NCBI GenBank assembly: GCA_015680685.1
Contig: MNCI01019108.1
Location: 237,445-301,444, forward strand
DNA length: 64,000 nucleotides
DNA from: Gnetum montanum
Lineage: Eukaryota > Streptophyta > Gnetopsida > Gnetales > Gnetaceae
Direction: 5' to 3'
Below are positions 46,801 through 58,000 of the stretch, one piece after another. How positions within the stretch are numbered: position 1 is the first letter of the stretch; every line of letters starts with the position of its first letter. Made by a program: the position numbers and the translations under genes. The notes under the pieces are model-generated. The model was not told the origin of the DNA. It did no database searches and saw only the letters and a list, made by a program, of their open reading frames with translations.

Positions 46801-49800
46801 AGAACGAGGAGGGAGAAATAAGCAAGACAACATGGAATGAATTGCCACCCCAACAGCAAAATGTGTCGCCCCCAATCCTATGTAGGGGTTATACCCCCAG
46901 CATCAACAAAAAGTTTTGCCCAACTGCAACCAAAAGTCCTGCCTTGAGACTTCATGCCTTGACAAACTAGTGACATGGCCCAATAGGCCAAAAGGAAAAA
47001 CACGCGAAGGCATCCCAACAGGTTGATGCCAAACTTAACAAAGACAAAAGCCTCACAAAATGGGAAACAACCCCAACACCCATCAACACTAGAGTTGCAA
47101 AGGGAGGCGAGTACAAGCACAAACCACCTGCTCCTAACAATGCACTGCATCCAACACAACGTTGTGTCTCTATGAGTCAATGAAAGCAACCACCTCTTGA
47201 GAATTTTTGAAGGTAGCATCCATTTTGGCATAAACTTATGGATCCCCCTCCCTATCTGGGTGCAACTCACATCCCTGCTACTGAATATGTTGGTGGAGTG
47301 TGTTCCATGGCGCACTCCTCCCAATGTTCAATAGGACGTAAGGGTAGAGCCCTTGCTTCAGCCATGTATGTGCGTTGTTCTCATGCACAACATCAAGCCT
47401 TCTCTATATTTGTGCTCCTAATCCTCGTCTCTTTCCCTACACTCCCGTTCTCATTTCCACCTCTCTTGTTCCCGGGCCTCCTCCTGAAGCTAGGCTCTAA
47501 TAGTTTCCTTAGCTTCGCCTCCAGCAACTCACGCTGCTGCTTCTGCTAGATCCTGCTATTGGCCTTCCTCTCTTCCCATGTCCAAAAATTGTCGTTCAGT
47601 CTCCTCCAGTTACTTCTGGAAAGCCTCCTCTTGTTTTGTCCATTTGCTCTCGTAGCGGCACCTTTCCTCCCCCGTCGTTGCCTCAGCAACCTATGCTAGC
47701 AGAGCCTCCATCTGCGAAGAGCTTGACCTAGATGCTTCCCCAACCCTTGTGGCGGTTGCATCAACACCACCAAGCAAGCCCGACTCAATGTCCACCATCT
47801 CCCGCGGCGAAGGCGCCATAGGCTCCTCCAGAGAGGAAACCTAAAACCAAGCCCGGAGGCCTGACTTTGCCATACCTTCCTCCTTCAAGTCGATTGGCAA
47901 CTCCACCGCTAGCAGCTCACATCATGACCTTCGCCAACAATATAGCATCTTGACAGTGTTAACCCCCTGGTGCATAATGCAGGGACCTTGCCTCCTTCCG
48001 AAGTGCCAGAAGTAACCTGAATGTCTTTGCTGTTGATGCTAGCATAGAATATCCAAGAAAAAACATGGCAAATTCATAATGTGCCCTAGCTGCAGGCATT
48101 GCATGTGGTAAAATGTAGGCCTTGCAATTTTGATGCGTTACTTGATTGGATGAAAAACCGTTCCACCAAATCTACGGTGGCTACCACAATGTTGGCAATG
48201 ACAACCTCAAAACTTGGCCACTCCCTGTTTTGAGAACTAGCCCATAGAAGAACATCTTCACATCATGAGACCTTGACATGTGGTAGGGATGATCTCACTT
48301 GCCACTGACACACCTAGCAATGATGCAATTGACTCTTTCGTGAGTGAAATATGCACCCCCTTGACAAAATGTCTTGTCAATTTTTTTTGAGAGAATGTTC
48401 CGGGGGGTGGGGCAGGTGTGGGGGCAACACTTCCCCGGGAGGTTGGGGGGAGGGGGGGCTCTAACCACAAAAATAGACGACAAAGATTTACATCATAAAA
48501 TCATAGGACAAAAGGCCAGATCAACCAATCGGGGAAATAACAGGGATTGCAGCCTGGTGCTACGGATGTGTCGGTAGTCTATGACACAGTGCGGGTGCTT
48601 GAGGGCGTGGAGAATATCCAACATGTTACAATGCAATTTGGAATCTACAAAATTGGCAACTTGCTGAATTGCTTGCATGGCAGCCTCTTGCTGATTCCGC
48701 TCTTCCACCAACGTCCCCCCATCCAGGTGGAAATGTGCGGATGTTTGGTGGATGTGTTGTTGGAGCATCCCCCACGAAAAGTCACAGTTTATGCCCAAAA
48801 CAATGTACGGACAACGCCCTTCTCGAAGCCATTGGTGTGCGCTCTACTCGTGTGCTCGCTCTAGCTATCTCTGCCTCTGTCTTTCCTCATCTTGTTCTTG
48901 TTCTTGTTGTGCCTGCTCCACCCTCTCATGCTCTCTGCGAGTAGCCTTCTCCTGCAACAGCTCCTCCCAGATTTGGGCACAAAGCTTGTTAGCCAGCTAG
49001 GCTTGGGCAACCTTCGTCAGCAAAGTTTGCTGCTAAAGTAGCTCTTGCTCTTGTTCCCAGAAACGGGTTTCTTGTTCAACTTGTCCATGTGCAAGGGCTT
49101 CGTCCCACTTGGCTTCCCATTCACGCCTTTCTTCAACATGAGTGCAGTTGTTGCCTTTGCCGCCATGCGATGCAACTCCTCATCTCGTAAAACCTTGCAT
49201 CCCGACCTCGTCTACGGAGATGCAATTGGTGAATCCAAAAGTTCATCAAAATCAGGAATTGAATTAGTGTTACTTGGATGTGAGTCATTTTGGATTGAAT
49301 CTGGCACATTTTCATGAACAGTGCTTGGGTAGAATTGTTCTTTTATATCCTTTTGAGTTGGTTTCCTTCTTGAGTACACAATGAGCTCTTTCTTTATAGT
49401 CTCATGAGGAGGACTCGATAGTAGATTGAGATTTGGGCTCAGGCTGGATTGAGTGAGTGTCTTGATAGAAGAAGGATTTGGTTTTGGATCCCAAAAATGA
49501 TATCACTGATTTTCACTCTCTCCCTGAATGTTGGTTTTGTGATAATAAGGCTGTGTTTCCATGAATGTGACATCCATTGAGTGGTAAAATCATTTTGTAC
49601 TGGGATAGTAGCACTTATACCCCTTTTGATTTTGTGAATATCCTAGGAAGACACATTTGGTGGCTTTGGGATCGAGTTTGCTACGAAATTGTTGGGGAAA
49701 AGGAACAAAAACTGTACAACCAACTACTTTGAGAGGGATTGATGAGATGAGTCACATTGTTGGAAAAGCTTTTAGAAGGACTTGACAAGGATTTTGGAAT

Positions 49801-51976
49801 TTAAGAACTTGTGATGGCATTTGATTGATGAGATATGCAGCAGTAAAAAACCGCTTCTTCCGAAAAGAAATTTGGAACTTGACAGGAAAGTAGGAGGGCT
49901 CGGGCAACTTCCAATAAATGCCTATTTTTCCTTTCAGCTATCCCATTTTGTTGTGGGGTATCGATACAAGAGCTTTGATGGACAATTCCCTCTTTTGTTA
50001 GAAAATCCCAAAGAACAGAGTTGAAATATTCTTTTGCATTGTCGATTCTCAAGATTTCGATTTTTGTTTTAAATTGTGTCTGAATCATGTTTATGAAATT
50101 TTTAAAGATTTGGCTGACTTCAGATTTTTCTTTCATCAGAAATATCCAAGTGAGTCTTGTATGATCATCAACAAAGGATACAAACCATCTTACCCCTGTC
50201 ACATTTTTTATTTTTGAAGGACCCCAAACATCACTATGAACCATAGAAAAAGGATGAGATGCTTTGTATGCTTGTATTGGATAAGAGTTACAAACATGCT
50301 TTGAAAGCGAACAAATTTCACAATGAAGAACATCTGAATTTTTATTGAATAATGATGGAAAGAGTCTTTTGAGATGCAAAAAACTAGGATGGCCTAGTTT
50401 GTAATGCCATAGTAAAATTTCATTTTCCCTATTTGACTTATATATAGAAAAAGATTGTTTCTCATTGAATGTATGTGGAGATTGTCTCTCAAGTTGGTTT
50501 CCTTCTCTGAAGATATAGAGTCCCGCACACACCTCAGCACTGCCAATCATCTGTCCCGAAGTCAAATCCTGAAAAACACAATGATTAGGAAGAAATTTAG
50601 CAACACAATTCATATCTTGAGTGAGTTTACTAATGGATAACAAATTGCAAGTCAGGTTAGGGACAAGGAGAACAGATTTGAGGGTTAACCCCCTAGGTAA
50701 TACAACAAAACTTGTATTGGACACCTTAAATAGAGAACCATCGACAATACGAATAGTATGGTTCTTAGTGCATGGTGTGTAGTCTTGAAGAATTGTAGAA
50801 TCTCCAATTATGTGATCTGATGCTCTAGAGTCAACAATCCAAGTGCTTAACTTATTATCCTTTTGAACTTTTAGAGTAGTGAGAAAATTACCTTTTTGAG
50901 CCACTGAACCAATCCCTATGACCGGATTAGAAGTGCTAAGCATTTGCTGAGTGAACAACTTCTGTAGCACTTCCATTTGTTCCTTAATAAAGGGGTGTCC
51001 TGATGACTTCGAAGGAGAGGAAGGTCTTTCTTCCATTGTTGCACTATTACCCTTGCTTTCTTTCTTAGATCGGGAGCGTGATGGTTTCCAGTTAGTAGGT
51101 TTCCCATGAACTTGCCAGCAAGTTTCTCTAGTATGACCAAATGTCCAACAGTTATCGCACTAGGGCCACCCTTTCTTCGTCTAGGAATTGGAACCTTGTG
51201 TAGCTAAAGCTAAACCTTTGTTGGTTGGATGGTTCGAATGGAGCATAACTTTCTTCTTGCTTTCTTCTCGTCGTGCTTCAGAGGCAACTTCACGGAGACT
51301 TGGTAGTGGTTTGATTGCTAAAACACTCTCACAAACTTTGTCTAGGTTTTTGTTTAAACCTAGAAGAAATTTGTAGATCTGTTTCTTTTCAACGATCTTT
51401 TTATACTTGTTGCCATCATTTGGACAGTCCCATTTTGTGGTCTTAAATAGATCTAATTGTTGCCAATATTGATTTAATCGACTAAAATATTGAGTGATAG
51501 ACAAGTTTGCTTGGTGTAAGTTATGAAGAATCCCTTCTATCTCAAATGCCTATGTGGTGTCTTCTTTATTGGAGTAGGTTTCTCTTGTAGCCTCCCAAAT
51601 CTCTTGGGTTGTTTCATAGAGCATGAAATCTTCTTCAATGTCATTTGTCATCAAGTTGATCAACCAAGACATAACCATATTATTTTCAACCTTCCAACTC
51701 CAGTACTTTGGATCTTCTTTTGCCGCTTGAGTAGCTACTCCGGTGAGATAGTCATCTTTGCCCTTGCCGCACACAAACATCATAACTGAATGGGACCATT
51801 GAAAATAATTTTGTCCATTCAGCTTGTGACCTATGATGAGGATAGTAGAATTTTCTGTATTAGTGCTTAGAATTGGGCTGGTATTAGTAGTGGAGGTGAC
51901 ATTTGATGTTGTTGTGGATGTAGCCATGAGGACGGGAAGGGATATAATAAGGAGAATGAGAGCTAACATTTGCTTT

Positions 51977-52009
<33 letters not shown>

Positions 52010-55000
52010 TCAATAGATGGGGAAAATCCCCTAAGTCACAAAAATCTAGCNAGTCCGGGGGGAGGAGCACCCTTTGATAGTCCGAGGGGAGGGCACCCTT
52101 CGATAGTCCGGGGGGAGGGCACCCTTCGATAGTCCCGGGAGGGGGGAGAGGGGGGGCACCCTTTGATAGTGTGGGCGCTCCAGCTCATGGAGAAGGTCCA
52201 AAGTGTTTTGGTGGTCTTTTGTGTCTATGAAATTGGCAGCCTACTGGATACCCTGCATGGCTGACTCCTGCCTGTTCCAGTTTGCCAGCGAAGCTCCCCC
52301 ATCAGGATGAAAGCGCGCCGAGGTTCGGCGGATATGGCGCCTGAGCTCTCCCCAGGAGCTCTCGCAATTGATTCCTAGGATGAGGTATGGGCAGCGCCCC
52401 CCTCTAAGCCATTGTCGGGCACTGTGCTCATGTGCCCTATCAAGCTACCATTGCCGTTGCTCCTCCTCCTCCTGTAAGCGTTCCCACTTCGCCTCTTCGC
52501 GTTCTCTTTGGGCCACATCCTCTTGTAGCAGTTCTTCTTGTACTTGGGCCCAAATTTCATCCACTAACTGGGCTCGGGCAGCATCGGCCATGAGGTTTTG
52601 TTGCCTCTCCCGCTCTTGCTCCTGCTTGTGAAACTGGGCCTCCAAGTCGGCCTGGGCTTGTGCAAGGCCTTCATTCTATTTGGCCTCCCACTCCCATTTT
52701 TCAGCTTCACGTGCCTCGGCTGTGGCCCTCTGAGTGGCTTGCTGTAGCTCTTTGTGCTAGTTCGTGCTGCGGCAGAAGGTTTCCAGCGGGGAGGAAACTG
52801 GTCTGTCGAGGCCAGCGGGGGGTGGGGGGTGCCATTCCCGTTGAGTCCGCTACCCCCGCATGAAGGTTGTAGCCAACAGGGTCCATCGGTTCCCTTGGCT
52901 GGACAAGATTGTAGGGCCATGGGGCAAGCAGGGGGCAGGGTGGGGGGGGGGGGGGNNNNNNNNNNNNNNNNNNNNNNNNNNNNNNNNNNNNNNNNNNNNN
53001 NNNNNNNNNNNNNNNNNNNNNNNNNNNNNNNNNNNNNNNNNNNNNNNNNNNNNNNNNNNNNNNNNNNNNNNNNNNNNNNNNNNNNNNNNNNNNNNNNNNN
53101 NNNNNNNNNNNNNNGGGGGGGGGTGTTGTGTGGAGGTGGCACACAGAATAGAAGAGAAATTGAATTTTTATTCCTTGACTTTTGAGAGTTACGATGAGCC
53201 CTTTTTATACATGAAAATGGACACTATTTTTAGAAGGAATAATTAGAAATCCTTGATTACGGGGAAAAACAAAACACCATAAAATCAAGAACCATAAAAT
53301 CAGGAAATTTTCCTAAAAAAGTTGGATTTGGGATGACAACAGATCCCATTAAATTAGGAAACTACCAATAAGAATTACAGCTATAACCAACCCTTAAAAA
53401 ATTGATATGGATTTCCACAATAATAAACTTTTCCTCCATTTGACATTTTACACATGCCAAAATGGTCATAACAAGCACAAACATACCATAGCTACTAAGC
53501 TAGATATTAATATTTTAATTGAATTTTGAAAAAGATGGTTCTACCAGGTACTTTTTAAATTGTTTAATATTAAAATCTAAAACTAATAGGGCTCGAATTG
53601 AAAAACTAATAGTAGATCTATACTCCAGGCATAAGACTTGGTTTGCCAAATTTGAGTGTGATCCAATAACTTTGAATTTTGACGTATTTTAATTAATTCA
53701 ATATTCAAAAACTTAAAAATTCTAACTAAACATCAAAATAAACCATGGATCTATATCACATTAATTTCCTAATATTATTCTAAGATAATGCTAGTCTTTG
53801 CAATGCTCTTTCATTAATAATAATAATATATATAAACTTAAAATAGTAAAAAATTAGACAAAAAATCAGAAATAAATAGTAATCTTGTCACCCAAACAAA
53901 GGTCTTCATATTATTGAGAAGCATTACCACATCTACAAATATAGATAAACTTTAAAACAAATTAAAGTCTAAGTGTTTAATAGATTACAAAGGTCACATG
54001 TACAAATGTAGGGCATTACAGTGAGGGAGATGATGACATCAATCGACATCCTTGATATATTTTGTATTCTTGGTGTCTTTAGCAATCATAGGGGTTATGT
54101 GTCTGTGTTTGTATCTCTTGTTGGAGTCATTTGTATGGTTTTTCATGCTTGGGTAGGCAACTATGAGCTCACTGCAAAACACAACATGTTGTAATCTACC
54201 ATTGCGAGTGATTGCAAGTTGCTATAATGAACCACTTCTCCTTGAGTTTTTGCATTAACAATTGTAATAGTCTTTTTGTGTGTTTGTGTGCATGTTTTGT
54301 TGACAACTTGTGTGTGTGTGCTTTGTTTGGATTGTGGTGGAAATGGCTAATTGGAATAGTAATAAATTTGTTGACTGGATTTTTTTTATATGCATGTTTA
54401 AATACTTTATGCATAAGAAATATGCTTTAAAATACATGATGGGAATGTTTTAAAATAATAATAATAATTAATATATGGAAAAACAAAATATTTTTTGTTC
54501 TATCTCAATAGATGTTGAGAAACAAAAGAAAAACATAGGACAATACTCTAAGGTGTGCCTCAAGAGCTAAAACAGGTATGTTGAAATGCAAAAGAATGCC
54601 CATACTGAGGAACTTGACCTATGAATCAAGTTGGAGGAACCTAACCCATGAATCAAGGATATTGTGTGCAAATACTGTAGCTTTGTATTTTATTTTTTTA
54701 TCTAAATGTGATGCATTGCTCTTTTTAGTTTAAAATAGTGGAGTATAAGTACCCTCTCCATGGCTATAGAAAGGTCATGTAATGACCTTCCAAGACTTGT
54801 AAGACGATGGGAAAATTCACATTGCTAATGACCTGAAAAAGAAGGTGCCTTATTTGATTATGTATCTTGAACTGCCCTTATCATAAATCTATTTTGAAAA
54901 CCCTTTCCTTAAATTTTATGACAATTTTGAATGATAAAGAGATAGATATTATGTTGGAATGTTTTGTAATTATCAAGAGGAATTGAACCTGAGATCTAGG

Positions 55001-58000
55001 AAAATCTGAATTTTGAAATATCAAAAATTGTTGATTTAGGAATTGAACCTACAACCTATGAATATACATATTGTAGTGATTTTTTTTATAGTGATCATGA
55101 AGAGAATTGAACTCATGACTCATTGCTGAAAAAAAAAGAGAACTTAAAAAAAGAAAAAGAAAGAGAATGCAAACAATCCCCAAGAAGTCAGTTACAAGAA
55201 ACCATCCATTATCTCTTGTTCTACCTACAAATAGGGAGAGGAGGAGAGGAAAAAAAAACGCACAAGGAAAAAGTAGCTGAGTAGAACAAAAAAAGAAAAA
55301 GAAAAAAAAAAGGGATACAGCAACAGGTAGTGTGGCTAAGAAGGGAAAGAAGACTATGGTTGCTACAAGAGATAGCAAGGAGAAAGCAAACAAGTGTGGC
55401 ATAGCAATCCAATATTCTGATAAGTCCTAGTAAGCAAGATATCTAAGCAAAGAGGTAAAATGATCCATCTTTGTCATGTTTGATAATGGTCAGCAAGAGC
55501 TGATTTTCTCAAACTTCTCTCTTCTTGCTTGTCTAACCACCTTCACAATGCTTGTATGAAAATATCAAGATTGTTGTTGTAAGCTTAGATTTTTGAAACA
55601 TTTATTACCTTTTTTTGGATCTCTCCACCCATCCTTTGCACTCTTATGCCTAAATGACTTGGATGAGAGTTGTTTCTGTAATGATTCAAAAACACCCATA
55701 ATGATTTGGGGCATTTTTGGCAACAGATTGCCAATAAGGGCCAAAGATCCCTGATATGAGGATTTGTTCCACCAGCAGAAAGTGAGTATCCTTGGGCCCA
55801 TGGATAATTGTGAATGTTTTAAAATTGTTGAATTTTTGAGTTTTGGTTGGAATTCGGTTAATGAACCTTCCCCTTTGAATGCATAAATCTTGGATCTGAA
55901 TCTTGAATTATACTTTTTTTTCCCTATACCTTCTCAAGTTTGATTTTAATATCTTTCTATATTTGATGGAGTGGGGAGAACCTAGGATGTTAATTTATGG
56001 TTGTGATCTATTTATTCTCTGCTGTTGAACATATGAATTTCCTGATTAAATGATTAATTGTAAAATGGTTACAAGAGTTAAATTCAAATGATCTTGTTTT
56101 GTGTGTTGCTGGAAATTATAAAATATTATTATGTGATTGAAAAAATCTGAGATTATTAATGTATCTATTTTTGTGGTCATTTTTTTGGTTTACAAATGTG
56201 TAAATGATCCTAATTAGATATTTCTTTTTAGGTTGAAAAAAAAAAGTTCGATTTTTTTTTTAATTTGATAAATCTTGCACAGATATTTTTCTATGGCTAT
56301 TTCTTTTTAAAAGTATGTCTTGATTCATAAAATTAATATTGATTGACATGTTTCAGAACTAGATCTAGGTGCTGTTGATTTCACTTTAATTTTATAGGTT
56401 AATGTTAGTTTGATTGTTGTAGAAAGAAAGGCACCTGGGAATTTTCTTCTTTCAACTAACTTTCTTGGAGGCTTCGGGTGTTAGCTCTTGCTCCCTATGC
56501 ATGGGTATTACAGTTGCGGTTTACTGTAGTTGATTATCTGAAGATGCTTTGTCATGTAACCTTCAGCTGAGTGCAAGGCTACTATGGATGCAAGAGGTCA
56601 CAGTCTGAGGAGTGCAAGCCACAGTTGATTGCAATCAGGTTGCAGTGTAGAGAGAAACAAACTACTAGTGTTTTATCTGATAAAACAATGTCAATAAAAT
56701 TAAATAGAAAATTTTAAAGGATACTCATTACATCTGCTATTTTATATGGTGTTGAATGTTGGGTTGTACAAAAGAGGCATAAACAGCAAATCTATGTTGC
56801 AAAAATGGGAATGCTTAGATAGATGTATGTTACAAGAATAGATAAATTACAAAATACAGGCATTAGAGGAAGGCTCGGAGTAGCTTCTATTTCAGGTATA
56901 CTATAGGAATGAAATCTTAGATGGTTTGGGTATGTGTAAAACAGATCACATAATGAGGCTATTGCATCACTGTTCCAGGAAAACCACCAAAAGGAAAACA
57001 AAAACAAAAAGATTGAAAATAATATAAAGAAATTGCAAATAGATAATGATTCTGGCTTTTTCTTTAGGATCAACTTGGAGTGGATAAAATGCAGATGTGG
57101 TTGAAGTGACACAGGCTTGATCATATCAAACCACAGAAAAGTATCTGAAAATAAACAGTCCACTGAGCTTGTAGGCTAACTCTCTTTATGCTGGGAAAGC
57201 CTTTTTGGACTTTTAAAAACTCTCTTTCCCACATACCCTAGGGCTTTTTCTGCTTTAAGTTTCTAGGAATCAGTAAGACTTGTATCCTATTGGTTATAGA
57301 TTCAATAACTTAGTTACTGTTTGCTCTCAGAGAGATTTCTATTGCTACTTTTAGTGCAATGCTATCAATCGGAACATTTTGAGTAGCATATGTTGTTTCA
57401 TTCATTCATGTTTGGATTAAGAACAAAATGGTGAGTCTTAGCGTCTGTGAACTTTAATTGGTTGGCCCATCTGACATGTTAATTCATTTTCTCATCAATT
57501 GTTAATCGTGTCATCTTAGATATGTTTTAATTTGTATCAGTTTTTGGAGTATCCTTTTATTCTCAAAAAAGTTTTTCTGGAATCTTTATTTTTAAAATTA
57601 AAAGCTTATGAACTTATGTGAGGAATACTATTGTCATTGCTGTCATATAGGCCCTTGCCGCTGCAAGCAAATCTGTGAACCCTCTTATGCTTGCTCATAG
57701 CCTACATGCTTACTTTATACGAACAGGGGATCTGAATTGTAAGTTTGTTGTTTTCAGCATTTATATGTTTTTTGTTATTTCAAACCTAAGGGTTATTTAT
57801 GTTCCTTGATTTCTGGGGAAAAAGCATAATGTACTTTTCCATAGTGCCCATTATTTTTAATGTTCAGCGTGTACGTGATGGAAAAAATTTTTCAACAAGG
57901 CGTATAGAAGCAGTGCAGAAAGGACAATTGATATTCACAATGATTTCTTCATTCAAGGTAATCTTATATACGTGTATCAACTTGAGTTCAAGGTGATCTT

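Larger units (their letters stand above)
49215..51960 (-). mobile_element. Copia (Ty1) retrotransposon fragment: gag, protease, integrase
   Basis: On the minus strand, gag starts MATSTTTSNVTS at 51927 with LNGQNYFQWSHSVMMFV and LGLNKNLDKV, then the zinc knuckle CDNCWTFGHTRETC near 51150. Protease, integrase and the linker after integrase follow. The sequence stops near 49215 (about VPDSIQND...PIASP) before reverse transcriptase and RNase H, where LINE H begins. No LTR or PBS is seen; an N at 52051 lies just upstream. Several stops. Antisense in thioesterase intron five. Confidence 0.88.

Noticed and set aside
52564-53185. Frames crossing the N gap
   Set aside because: They are made of unknown residues and are not evidence of a gene.
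55049-55402. A 117-residue minus-strand frame with apparent membrane segments
   Set aside because: It is translated from A/T-rich low-complexity sequence, which gives Phe/Leu-rich false proteins.
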